Shown here: positions 42,170 through 50,628 of the stretch, one piece after another
Position numbering within the stretch: the first letter of the stretch is position 1
Layout of the letters: each line of letters begins with the position of its first letter
Source of the DNA: Paenibacillus sp. S150
GTDB lineage: Bacteria; Bacillota; Bacilli; Paenibacillales; Paenibacillaceae
Length of the DNA: 64,000 bases
Direction: 5' to 3'
NCBI RefSeq assembly: GCF_019352175.1
Contig: NZ_JACBYI010000029.1
Location: forward strand, 1-64,000
The notes under the pieces: generated by a model
The model's database searches: none
The model's input: only the letters and a program-made list of their open reading frames with translations
What the model was told of the DNA's origin: nothing
Position numbers and translations under genes: made by a program

Positions 42170-43180
42170 AATAACTCAATAAAACCCAATGCCATCTGCG
42201 TTAAGGTTTCATCTTCACAACAGTCTATTCGAGTGTGCCGCAGTTCGCCTGTACACCTGTCCCGGCCGGTATCAAGCAGTGCTGCAGCACAAAGCGGCTA
42301 TGCCTTCCCTGAAAACACACCTACATTAAGATGAACCTGAAACACATTAATCAAAGGGGCAGCCATTTTAGTGGTAAAAAGTATAACTAAGGCAGCACAT
42401 TCCGATCCTGGATCATCCCTAGTGGGAAAAAGTACAACTAATCCGGCTGAAATCAGCCGTATGGGGGGAGCGGGCCTCTATTAAGTGTACAAAATCCCAC
42501 TAAAGTCCGTTAATGCCAGAATTCCAGCCCATTAGTGTTACTTTTTACACTTCGCTTCCGTCCCCTATGAACCTCCTTGCGTTTCATCAGCGTTTTCAGG
42601 TTCGCCGGTTCCATTCCTATACATTCAATTACCTTTTTGGCTCAACACCAAAATCAGCGGTTGACGAGGTGAATGAAGTCCGCTGCGGGTTCAGAGGGTT
42701 CTTCCGATCCCGCTGCTAAAGCCCGGTTTCCTGATTGGTATACGATTACTGGTTGAGACCGGTCTTTAAAGGCGAACACTATCGTTTCTCCGAAATTCCT
42801 CTGACCCTCCGCTGTGTCCGCACTTAGTGCCGGCCCCTAATTTTAGATTAAGCCAGCTTTTTCACACGATACCTTTAAGACCTTTCCGTCCATTTAAGTG
42901 TACTAATTCTTGCGAATTCCACTTTACTCCACTCCACTTCACGTCCCTGACCCGGTAGCGGCCTCGGTTGGACCCGCTCTATTCCCGCTTCCTCCTGCAA
43001 AACATAGAACCCTCAGACTCCGCACGGCTCAGCAGACTCCGCACCATTCAACAAACTCAGCACGACCCAGCAACTCAGCAAACTCCGCACCATTCAGCAC
43101 GATTAAGACGCATTATAATTTTGCCCTAACTTCATACCTGCCTTATCCACAATTGACGAGAAGCATAATTTCCCAAACGA
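42170..43180. other. Gene-free repeat-rich region
   Basis: About 1 kb without a credible gene; the ORFs here lack ribosome sites and family features. It contains copy A of a dispersed repeat (42330-42613), several AAAAAGTA-core motifs (42368, 42419, 42481, 42532), and a stretch at 42890-42965 that resembles 63145-63215 (CCATTTAAGTGTACTAATTC and following TCCACTCCACTTC). Confidence 0.6.
42330..42613 (+). repeat. Dispersed intergenic repeat, copy A (about 280 bp)
   Basis: It matches 55565-55845 over its whole length with only scattered differences. A block of about 70 nt around 42410-42480 is identical, including the TAGTGGGAAAAAGTACAACTA motif. No ORF is conserved between the copies, so it is non-coding. 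Confidence 0.85.
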
Positions 43181-43258
43181 CAAAATAACCCCACAAAGTG
43201 GGGCCTTGGCTTCGATGATGACTCAGGTACTTTGCGGGGACCCCAAAACATATACATT
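43181..43258 (+). repeat. Short dispersed repeat with CCCCACAAAGTGGGG hairpin, copy 1
   Basis: Nearly identical to 54935-55010: CAAAATAACCCCACAAAGTG, then the same sequence to the GGGGACCCCAAAACATATA end. It contains two small hairpins and is followed by an ATTCTTATCTTTCAAG element that recurs at several sites. Confidence 0.8.
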
Positions 43259-43341
43259 CTTATCTTTCAAGCAGAAACGGCTACGCCGTCCTTATTAGGG
43301 ACGAGGCGTTTCAGCGAGCATATAAATTCTTATCTTTGCAC

Positions 43342-43380
43342 AAAAACGCATTTCCGGTCTTATCCGGAAATGCGTTTTTT
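43342..43380 (-). terminator. Terminator after the nup operon
   Basis: A perfect AAAAACGCATTTCCGG/CCGGAAATGCGTTTTT inverted repeat with a short loop, 34 nt beyond the stop of the last transporter gene. It can act in both directions. Confidence 0.9.
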
Positions 43381-43413
43381 AATCAATCTATGGCAGCGGC
43401 TAATAAGCCAAGA

Positions 43414-44364
43414 TTAACGTTTGCCTGGGTCATAGGGTTCGCCCAGTGCCTTCGGAGACGAAGAACGGCCAACCGCGCTAACCAGAACAATGATGGTCAG
43501 CACATAAGGAATCATGAAGATAAACTCCTGCGGAATGCTCTTGGACCATTCAAACAATTGAACATAATTGCGGATCGCTTGGGACAAGCCGAAGAATACG
43601 GCAGCGCCGAAAGCGCCAAGCGGATTCCATTTCCCGAAGATCATTGCCGCAATGGCGATAAAGCCCTGGCCGGAAATGGTGTTATGCGCAAAAGTTCCTG
43701 TGGTTGTAAGTGTGATGGTGGCTCCGCCAACACCGGCCAGCAGCCCGCTGAGCATTACACCGATATATCTCATGCGGTTAACGTTGACGCCAAGAGTGTC
43801 CGCCGCGCTTGGATGCTCACCGACCGCGCGCAGACGGAGTCCAAACGGCGTCTTGAAGAGCACAAAATAAATCACAATAACCAATATAATCGCAAGATAA
43901 GTCGTCGGGTAGGAATTGAATATCCCCTCACCGATAACCGGAATCTTGGAGAGTCCGGGTATGGCTACTTTGCTGAAGCCATCCAGCAGCGGAGTTTCGC
44001 CGGCTCCGTCAAAGATCAGCTTCACGACATAAAGCGTGCTGCCTGCGGCCAGAAAGTTAATGACCGTACCACTGATGGTCTGATCCGCCTTGAAGGTAAT
44101 CGACGCCACAGCATGAATCAGCGCGCCAAGCACGCCTACTGCCATAGCACACAGTACCCCCACCCATGGAGCCCACTCGCCCATGCCGGCATCCTGGGCA
44201 TAGTATCCGCCGACGGCTGCAGCAAAAGCGCCAAACATCATCAAGCCTTCAAGTCCAATGTTTACGACACCGGAGCGTTCAGAGAAGATGCCGCCGAGGG
44301 CGGCAAAGATCAGCGCTGTGGAAAAGACAAGCGTTGTATTGAGCAGTTGGCCTAATACTTCCAT
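43414..44364 (-). CDS. nupQ: Nucleoside ABC transporter permease (NupQ-like)
   Basis: A 316-aa permease of the BMP/ribose-type importer class with about eight to nine hydrophobic segments. It has the conserved GGIFSERSGVVNIGLEGLM motif near the N-terminus and LRAVGEHPSAADTLGVNV with the coupling segment. It follows directly after the second permease gene. The set matches Bacillus subtilis NupNOPQ (YufNOPQ), a guanosine importer. The substrate is inferred from that similarity. Confidence 0.88.
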   Translation of the reverse strand: MEVLGQLLNTTLVFSTALIFAALGGIFSERSGVVNIGLEGLMMFGAFAAAVGGYYAQDAGMGEWAPWVGVLCAMAVGVLGALIHAVASITFKADQTISGTVINFLAAGSTLYVVKLIFDGAGETPLLDGFSKVAIPGLSKIPVIGEGIFNSYPTTYLAIILVIVIYFVLFKTPFGLRLRAVGEHPSAADTLGVNVNRMRYIGVMLSGLLAGVGGATITLTTTGTFAHNTISGQGFIAIAAMIFGKWNPLGAFGAAVFFGLSQAIRNYVQLFEWSKSIPQEFIFMIPYVLTIIVLVSAVGRSSSPKALGEPYDPGKR

Positions 44365-45441
44365 CTATAACACCTTCTCTTTCTTGCGCTTGAAGTAAAA
44401 CGGCTTAAGCACCCAGCGCACAATCCCCTGTGCCGCAATGAAGAAAATAATCGAACCGATAACAATCCGGATGAGCTCAGGAGGCACATCCGCTCCAAAG
44501 CTCATGCCTGCGGAACCGTAGGTCAGCGTACCATAGAGAATAGCGGCCAAAATCACACCGAGCGGATGAGTCAAGCCCAGCAATGCAACGGCGATACCGT
44601 CAAAGCCATAGCCCGGAGATGCCGCAAACACAGACTGATAGTGGAATACGCCAAGCACTTCCCCTGCTCCTGCCAGACCGGCAAATACACCGCTGATGAA
44701 CATGGCCTTGATCACGTTGCGGCCCACATTCATTCCTGCGTATTCCGCAGCATGCGGATTCAGACCGACAGCGCGCATTTCATATCCTTGTTTGGTTTTC
44801 CACAGGTACACGTAGAAGAACACAGCTGCGGCCAGCGCGATCGCTGTTCCCCAGTGAAGGCGGGCATTATCAAACATCGAATTCAGGAAAGTCATGGAGA
44901 GCGAGGCCGGAATATCCTCCGAACGGTTCTGCCCTTGCAGCAGAAGAAATGTTCTGACAATATAATTGGACAGAAAGAGCGCAACCCAGTTAAGCATAAT
45001 CGTGGTAATAACCTCATTAATCCCGCGTTTTGCCTTCAGGTAACCGGCAATGCCCGCCCAGAGGCCGCCGCAGACTCCGGCGATAACCACAGCGAGCGGC
45101 ACCAGCACAAAGCTCGGCAGGGTCCCGGCAAGCTTAATGCCGACAACAGAAGCCGCTGTCATGCCGATAAGCACCTGACCGTCCGCGCCAATGTTGAACA
45201 TTCCTGAACGGAAGGCAAAGGCTACGGCAAGACCTGTGAACATAAGCGGCGTCATCTCGCGGATGGCCTCACCAAAGTCATACGTGCTGCCGAATACACG
45301 TTTGAACAGTGCGGAATAGGCGGCAACAGGATCGTATCCGCCAATCAGCATTACGATAGCGCCTACGAGGAAGCCCATCACAATAGCGGCCAATGGAATG
45401 ATGTAGCTGTCTGTCGCAAATATTTTTTTGAGTCTATACAT
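44365..45441 (-). CDS. nupP: Nucleoside ABC transporter permease (NupP-like)
   Basis: A 358-aa membrane permease with about nine hydrophobic segments. It has FRSGMFNIGADGQVLIG, the counterpart of the NIGLEG motif in the other permease, and EMRAVGLNPHAAEYAGMNV. It begins 8 bp inside the ATPase gene's end and abuts the next permease, so it lies in a tight operon. The two permeases should form a heterodimeric channel driven by the NupO ATPase. Confidence 0.88.
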   Translation of the reverse strand: MYRLKKIFATDSYIIPLAAIVMGFLVGAIVMLIGGYDPVAAYSALFKRVFGSTYDFGEAIREMTPLMFTGLAVAFAFRSGMFNIGADGQVLIGMTAASVVGIKLAGTLPSFVLVPLAVVIAGVCGGLWAGIAGYLKAKRGINEVITTIMLNWVALFLSNYIVRTFLLLQGQNRSEDIPASLSMTFLNSMFDNARLHWGTAIALAAAVFFYVYLWKTKQGYEMRAVGLNPHAAEYAGMNVGRNVIKAMFISGVFAGLAGAGEVLGVFHYQSVFAASPGYGFDGIAVALLGLTHPLGVILAAILYGTLTYGSAGMSFGADVPPELIRIVIGSIIFFIAAQGIVRWVLKPFYFKRKKEKVL

Positions 45442-46972
45442 CCGTCTGGCCTCCCCGCTTCAAGCTTCCCGCCATCATCAGACCCAATTCCTGATCATTC
45501 GTATCCTGCGGGAATACTTCACCGACAATCTGACCTTCATAAATAACAGCGATTCTGTCGGACACATTCATAATTTCATCGAGCTCAAAAGAAATCAGCA
45601 GGACGGCCTTGCCCTGGTCACGCTGGGCAATCAGCTGCTTCTGCACAAATTCAATCGCACCGACATCGAGTCCGCGCGTAGGCTGGGCCGCAATCAGGAG
45701 TGTCGGATTTTTGTCTATTTCCCGCGCAATAATCGCTTTCTGTTGATTGCCGCCCGACAGGGAACGCGCTTTGTTCTCAATTGAAGGCGTGCGCACATCA
45801 AACTGCTTAATCAAACCCTCGGCATGCTGATCAATGATTTCTTTGTTCAAGAACCCGTTCTGGTTGTAGGGACTCTTATAGTACGACTCCAGAACCATAT
45901 TCTCACTGACCGTAAAATCCAGAACCAGACCGTGCTTGTGGCGGTCCTCGGGAATATGGGAGACATTCATTTCAGAAATTTTGCGCGGACTTAAGTTGGC
46001 GATCTCTTTCCCGGATACGGTAATTGAACCGGAGTCAATCTTGCGCAGGCCGGTAATGGCCTGGATCAGCTCGCTTTGTCCGTTGCCGTCGACTCCCGCG
46101 ATGCCGAGAATCTCGCCAGCCTTCACATCAAAGCTGAGGCCATTGAGTACGGCCACCCCATCTTTGCTCCTGCTGCTGACATCCGTCAGCTTGAGTACGC
46201 TGGAACCAATATGGGGAGGCTGCTTGTCCACCTTGAAGGTTACGCCGCGTCCAACCATTTTTTCGGCCAGCTCATTGGGATTCGTGCCCGCAGTCTTAAC
46301 TGTATCGATAACCTTGCCCCGGCGGATGATCGTAACCCGGTCGGAAATCTGCATAATTTCTTTAAGCTTGTGTGTAATCAGGATGATGGACTTGCCCTCT
46401 GCGACGAGCCGCTTCATAATCGCCATCAGTTCCGTAATTTCCTGCGGCGTAAGCACAGCGGTAGGCTCGTCGAATATAAGTATATCCGCCCCGCGGTACA
46501 GGGTTTTCATAATCTCTACCCTTTGCTGCATGCCGACCGAGATGTCATGAATCTTGGCATTCGGATTAACTTGAAGGCCATACTGCTCCGATAGCTTGCG
46601 AACCTGCTCCGCAGCGGATTTATAGTCGATTTTAAGACCTTTCTTCGGCTCCATGCCCAGAACGATGTTCTCGGTTACCGTAAAAGGCTCTACAAGCTTG
46701 AAATGCTGGTGAACCATCCCTATGCCAAGCTCAATCGCTTTATTGGGGTTATCGATAACAACCGGTTTCCCGTCGATTTCGATGCTGCCTTCATCGGGCT
46801 GATACAGTCCGAATACGATATTCATCAAGGTGGATTTGCCTGCCCCGTTCTCACCAAGCAGCGCATGAATCTCTCCTTTTTCGAGCGTCAGACTGATAGA
46901 GTCGTTCGCGACGATACCCGGAAAGCGTTTTGTGATTTGCTTCAACTCTACGACAGGAGCCGCAGCACTCAT
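45434..46972 (-). CDS. nupO: Nucleoside ABC transporter ATP-binding protein (NupO-like, tandem ABC)
   Basis: A 512-aa protein with two ABC domains. The first has Walker A GENGAGKST, signature ISVGMQQR and Walker B LIFDEPTAVL. The second has a changed Walker A (GVDGNGQSE), a good signature LSGGNQQK and QPTRGLDVG, as usual for sugar/nucleoside ATPases of the RbsA/NupO type. It powers uptake with the two permeases. It is separated from the binding-protein gene by a strong hairpin at 47079-47118. Confidence 0.92.
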   Translation of the reverse strand: MSAAAPVVELKQITKRFPGIVANDSISLTLEKGEIHALLGENGAGKSTLMNIVFGLYQPDEGSIEIDGKPVVIDNPNKAIELGIGMVHQHFKLVEPFTVTENIVLGMEPKKGLKIDYKSAAEQVRKLSEQYGLQVNPNAKIHDISVGMQQRVEIMKTLYRGADILIFDEPTAVLTPQEITELMAIMKRLVAEGKSIILITHKLKEIMQISDRVTIIRRGKVIDTVKTAGTNPNELAEKMVGRGVTFKVDKQPPHIGSSVLKLTDVSSRSKDGVAVLNGLSFDVKAGEILGIAGVDGNGQSELIQAITGLRKIDSGSITVSGKEIANLSPRKISEMNVSHIPEDRHKHGLVLDFTVSENMVLESYYKSPYNQNGFLNKEIIDQHAEGLIKQFDVRTPSIENKARSLSGGNQQKAIIAREIDKNPTLLIAAQPTRGLDVGAIEFVQKQLIAQRDQGKAVLLISFELDEIMNVSDRIAVIYEGQIVGEVFPQDTNDQELGLMMAGSLKRGGQTDV

Positions 46973-47078
46973 GGAATCACCCTCATCACCAGAATATATA
47001 ATTGCCTTCTAGACACGGCTGTACCGCCCTCTGAAGGACGGTACCGCTGTGTTAACCTGCATGATGCATGTCGTTAAC

Positions 47079-47118
47079 AAGGGACAAGGCCGGCTCAATA
47101 ACCGGCCTTGTCCCTTGT
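47079..47118 (-). promoter_or_regulatory. Strong hairpin between the binding-protein and ATPase genes
   Basis: AAGGGACAAGGCCGG pairs perfectly with CCGGCCTTGTCCCTT around an 8-nt loop, with no T-run on the minus strand. It probably limits or stabilises the transcript so that the binding protein is made in excess over the membrane parts. Confidence 0.75.
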
Positions 47119-47149
47119 CTATTATTGTAAAGCAAGAAACGTCAATTCA

Positions 47150-48223
47150 TTATTCGGAAGGAACAGTAATGGTTCCGTCAATGATTTGCTTGCTGTATTC
47201 GTCAACTTTAGCCAGGATTTCAGCGGATACGTTGGCCTTGGAAGTCTCAGGAAGACCTACGCCGTTGTCTTTCAGACTCAGAACAGTTGTCGTTCCGCCC
47301 TGGAATGTTCCGTCAACCACCTGTTGGGAAACCTTCTTAACCGCTTCGTCAACACGTTTGATCATGGAAGTCAGAGTTACATCGTCGCCAAATTCCAGGG
47401 ACTGGTCTTTGTCTACGCCGATTACCCATACTTTGGCGCCGCCTGCTTTGTTACGGGACTTAGCTTCGTTGAAAACACCGTTGCCGGTTGCGCCGGCTGC
47501 AGGGAAGATAATGTCATTTCCGTCATTGTAGAGGGTAGCAGCCAAGGATTTACCAGTATCAGGCTTATCATAAGCACCTGCATAAGTAATGGTTACTGTT
47601 GCATTCGGGTTAACAGCTTCTACGCCTGCCTTGAAGCCGACTTCAAAACGTTTGATTACAGGGCTTTCCATACCGCCGATGAAGCCTACTTTGTTGGTTT
47701 TGGTAGTCAGACCTGCAACTACACCCACCAGGAAGGAGCCTTCGTTCTCGGCAAAAGTAACGGATTCAACGTTAGGCGCTTCTACCACACTGTCGATGAT
47801 TGCGAGGTTGGCATCCGGATTCTCGGTAGCAACCTTCAAAACAGCATCGCCAAGGTCAAAACCGATACCCCAAGTCAGGCTGTAGCCGCCTTTAACGAAT
47901 TGGTTCAGGTTTGGCTCGTAATCTGCATTCGATTTACTTTGCAGATATTTGATTTCAACTCCGGCTTCTTTGTTAAGAGCTTCAAGAGCTTCCCAGGCAG
48001 ATTGGTTAAACGATTTGTCGTTTACGCCGCCTACGTCGGTAACGAGACCGATCTTCACGTCAGCTTTTGGAGCATCGGTTGGAGCTTCTGTCGGTGCGTT
48101 GGTTGCTGCACCGGAGTTAGTGGCTGCCGCGTTGCCGGAATTGTTGTTATTGTTTCCGCAACCTGCCAGAATGACAGTGAATGCAAGCAGCATAACCAGT
48201 GATAGTTGGTATAGCTTTTTCAT
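47150..48223 (-). CDS. nupN: BMP-family nucleoside-binding lipoprotein (NupN-like)
   Basis: A 357-aa lipoprotein. The signal peptide ends in the lipobox LAGC with C22 as lipidation site, followed by an Asn/Ala/Thr-rich linker (NNNNNSGNAAATNSG, then TEAPTDAP). The BMP domain begins VKIGLVTDVGGVNDKSFNQSAWEAL, the family hallmark. It captures nucleosides outside the membrane and delivers them to NupPQ. It is the first gene of the operon. Confidence 0.92.
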   Translation of the reverse strand: MKKLYQLSLVMLLAFTVILAGCGNNNNNSGNAAATNSGAATNAPTEAPTDAPKADVKIGLVTDVGGVNDKSFNQSAWEALEALNKEAGVEIKYLQSKSNADYEPNLNQFVKGGYSLTWGIGFDLGDAVLKVATENPDANLAIIDSVVEAPNVESVTFAENEGSFLVGVVAGLTTKTNKVGFIGGMESPVIKRFEVGFKAGVEAVNPNATVTITYAGAYDKPDTGKSLAATLYNDGNDIIFPAAGATGNGVFNEAKSRNKAGGAKVWVIGVDKDQSLEFGDDVTLTSMIKRVDEAVKKVSQQVVDGTFQGGTTTVLSLKDNGVGLPETSKANVSAEILAKVDEYSKQIIDGTITVPSE

Positions 48224-48327
48224 TGAATATGATCCCCCTTAAGAAATTGGATGCCTTCTGTGTTCTGCTTGGACATACCATTAGATCAAATTATAACTGG
48301 TAAAAAACCTAAAATCCAGCCTATTAA

Positions 48328-48340
48328 TGACCTCAGGTCA
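48328..48340. promoter_or_regulatory. Palindrome upstream of nupN, possible operator
   Basis: TGACCTCAGGTCA is a perfect 13-bp palindrome 105 nt before the nupN start, in an AT-rich divergent region. A TATAAT on the minus strand lies nearer the gene. It could be a repressor site, but the regulator is not known. Confidence 0.35.
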
Positions 48341-48529
48341 ATAAAAATTTGCATTTTTCTGCAAGAAACCGTTTACCATCACACAACATGTCAATAAATC
48401 GTTCGGATGATGTTAGAATTCCTTTGATTTCCAGTCAGGCCTTAGGCGCATTACAATTATTATTGCACAGTTATTGGTTTTCTATTATCATGTATGTTTA
48501 CATATTGTATGAAAAGGGAGTACTGAAAA

Positions 48530-49072
48530 ATGGATGATCAAAATCAACCCCAAGCCGCGCCGGACTTCAAATACTGCCGGGAATCCCGCGTGTTCAAAAC
48601 AGGCCGCGTATTCCCGAACGATGTGAATAATCACATGACTCTGTTCGGCGGCAAGCTGATGAGCACTATTGATGAAGTGGCATCCATCTCTGCGATGCGC
48701 CATTGCCGCACCAATGTGGTAACCGCCTCTGCGGACTCCGTAGACTTCCTCCTGCCCATCAGACCCACAGATTCCGTCTGCTTCGAATCCTTCGTCTCTT
48801 GGACAGGCAGAACCAGTATAGAGGTATTTGTCAAGATCATATCGGAAAACCTGTACACCGGCGAACGCGCTGTTGCCGCCACTTCCTTCCTTACCTTTGT
48901 AGCCGTGCATGAAGACGGCACTCCGGCACAGGTACCGGCGATCATCGCCGAAACCGATGAAGAAAAGCTCATCAGCGCTTCCGCAGATCAGCGTTCCGAA
49001 CTGCGCAAGATCAGAAGAACAAGCAGCAAGCTGCTGGCATCCCAACTGAGCACGACGAAGTACTGGGAATAG
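48530..49072 (+). CDS. Acyl-CoA thioesterase (hotdog fold, YkhA-like)
   Basis: A 180-aa hotdog-fold enzyme. The motif NHMTLFGGKLMSTIDEVASISAMRH has the Asn and the Asp-containing catalytic helix of BFIT/BACH thioesterases. The strand region SVDFLLPIRPTDSVCFESFV is also typical. It hydrolyses acyl-CoAs. The ATG has AAAAGGGAG upstream. It is a single-gene unit with its own terminator. Confidence 0.9.
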   Translation: MDDQNQPQAAPDFKYCRESRVFKTGRVFPNDVNNHMTLFGGKLMSTIDEVASISAMRHCRTNVVTASADSVDFLLPIRPTDSVCFESFVSWTGRTSIEVFVKIISENLYTGERAVAATSFLTFVAVHEDGTPAQVPAIIAETDEEKLISASADQRSELRKIRRTSSKLLASQLSTTKYWE

Positions 49073-49132
49073 CAAGGTCCCTAAAGCGGAAGCCTGGCAC
49101 AGTTCCCGTCACGCATATCGTGTGCAGGGCCA

Positions 49133-49178
49133 AAAAAAAGCACCGTCACACGGGATACCCCGCAGGCGGTGCTTTTCG
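49133..49178. terminator. Terminator between the thioesterase gene and rplT
   Basis: AAAAGCACCG pairs with CGGTGCTTTT with inner CGGG/CCCG pairing, flanked by A- and T-tracts, so it works for both converging transcripts. Confidence 0.9.
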
Positions 49179-49192
49179 GTTACATCCGATAC

Positions 49193-49552
49193 TTAAGCGT
49201 TGATCTTTTCTTTGGCTACTACAGCCAGTGAGTTGAATGCGTTAAGGTCGTTCACTGCCAGGTCAGCCAGCATCTTGCGGTTCACTTCTACACCAGCCAG
49301 CTTCAGGCCGAATACAAGCTTGCTGTAGGACAAACCGTTCAAACGGGCTGCCGCATTGATACGAACGATCCACAGTCTGCGGAAGTTGCGCTTAGTCTGA
49401 CGACGGTCACGGTATGCATATACCATCGATTTCATTACCTGCTCATTGGCAGTTTTGAAAATGCGGTGTTTGGAACCGAAATAACCTTTTGCCAGCTTCA
49501 ATACTTTTTTATGTCTACGACGAACTACAAATCCGCCTTTAACTCTTGCCAT
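49193..49552 (-). CDS. rplT: Ribosomal protein L20
   Basis: A 119-aa L20, begins ARVKGGFVVRRRHKKVLKLAKGYFGSKH, and has FRRLWIVRINAAARLNGLSYSKL. It binds 23S rRNA early in assembly and also the leader of its own operon to repress it. It is the last gene of infC-rpmI-rplT. Intact. Confidence 0.98.
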   Translation of the reverse strand: MARVKGGFVVRRRHKKVLKLAKGYFGSKHRIFKTANEQVMKSMVYAYRDRRQTKRNFRRLWIVRINAAARLNGLSYSKLVFGLKLAGVEVNRKMLADLAVNDLNAFNSLAVVAKEKINA

Positions 49553-49584
49553 ATTAATAAACCTCCCAAAAATGTGTGATAAAA

Positions 49585-49785
49585 CTATTTCAAATTAGCG
49601 AGTCCTTGTTTCAAGCGTCTTACATCCCCGGGGGCCATAACCGGATTGCCGTTCAATACGCGCTTTGCGCGTTTGGATTTATGGGAAAGCAAGTGGTTCT
49701 TGTGAGCTTTGTAGCGCAGTACTTTGCCGGATCCGGTGATCTTGAAACGGCCTTTCAGACTGCTGTGGGTTTTCATTTTAGGCAT
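49585..49785 (-). CDS. rpmI: Ribosomal protein L35
   Basis: A 66-aa L35 starting MPKMKTHSSLKGRFKITGSG. The longer open frame upstream is not used: the Met at 49785 has GGAGG just before it and gives the standard length. It lies between infC and rplT. Confidence 0.97.
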   Translation of the reverse strand: MPKMKTHSSLKGRFKITGSGKVLRYKAHKNHLLSHKSKRAKRVLNGNPVMAPGDVRRLKQGLANLK

Positions 49786-49842
49786 GGTGTTTCCTCCTTG
49801 AATATTATGCGGCGCCAAATTGCTGAGCAAGTGGCTCCAAAT

Positions 49843-50358
49843 TTATTGGGCTTTGGGAGCCAGGATCATAATCATGCTGCGTCCTTCCAGCTTCGGCTGG
49901 CGCTCCACAACAGAGATATCTTCCACTTCGCTCTTTACACGTTCCAAAATTTTCTGGCCGATGCTGGCATGGGTAATTTCACGTCCGCGGAAACGCACGG
50001 AGCACTTCACTTTGTCGCCTTCACCCAGAAACTTGATAACATTGCGGAACTTCGTCTGATAATCATGTTCCTCGATGTTCGCACGGAACCAGACTTCCTT
50101 GATATCCACGATCTTCTGGTTCTTGCGCGCTTCCTTCTCTTTCTTCTGTGTTTCATAACGGAACTTGCCGTAATCCATGATGCGGCATACCGGCGGTTTC
50201 GCCTGCGGTGCTACGTTGACTAAATCCAGATTAAGATCAATCGCCATCTGCAACGCTTCACGGATCGGCTTGATGCCAATTTGCTCGCCTTCCGCTCCAA
50301 CCAACCGGACCTCTTTGGCCCGAATTTCATCATTGATCATATGTTCCTTACTGATAAT
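49843..50358 (-). CDS. infC: Translation initiation factor IF-3
   Basis: A 171-aa IF-3. It has the linker-to-C-domain part DYGKFRYETQKKEKEARKNQ and the GRSMIMILAP end. An ATG at 50340 would give 165 aa, but six codons upstream lies ATT at 50358, preceded by GGAGG with a 6-nt gap. In Bacilli infC starts on ATT or a similar rare codon, which lets IF-3 repress its own synthesis, so the ATT is chosen here; the N-terminus then reads (M)ISKEHMINDEIRAKEV. Confidence 0.93.
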   Translation of the reverse strand: MISKEHMINDEIRAKEVRLVGAEGEQIGIKPIREALQMAIDLNLDLVNVAPQAKPPVCRIMDYGKFRYETQKKEKEARKNQKIVDIKEVWFRANIEEHDYQTKFRNVIKFLGEGDKVKCSVRFRGREITHASIGQKILERVKSEVEDISVVERQPKLEGRSMIMILAPKAQ

Positions 50359-50555
50359 ACTCCACCTCCGGATCTACTTGGGAAATCAGTTCTGCGGTTC
50401 TCCATAAAAAAGGGGCGCCGGCAACTCCCGACACCCCGTTTGATCAACGTTCATGAATTATAACATCCATAAAGCATTGAGATCAAAACCAGCTGGCTTA
50501 GGCCAGTCAGGTGAGAAGCCGGTGCTTCTGCTTGCAATCCCTATGTTTTGCATAC
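50359..50555 (-). promoter_or_regulatory. L20 leader (autoregulatory) of the infC-rpmI-rplT operon
   Basis: The untranslated leader holds an early hairpin region (GCTTCTCACCTGACTGGCC, typical of L20 leaders) and, nearer infC, a terminator hairpin: GGGGTGTCGG paired with CCGGCGCCCC, then six T (about 50438-50406). L20 binding should favour the terminator. Confidence 0.8.
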
Positions 50556-50561
50556 TTGAAT

Positions 50562-50590
50562 ACTATACATCACAGCACAAGCTGTGTCAA
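50562..50590 (-). promoter_or_regulatory. Sigma-A promoter of infC-rpmI-rplT
   Basis: On the minus strand TTGACA (50590-50585) and TATAGT (50567-50562) are 17 nt apart, giving a start near 50555. Confidence 0.85.
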
Positions 50591-50628
50591 TAGCTGCAAC
50601 TGCACTTTTCCCAAAGAATCATTGGCTT

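Noticed and set aside
42910..43188. 92-codon ORF in the repeat region
   Set aside because: Ser/Thr/Pro-rich translation of repeat DNA without a ribosome site.
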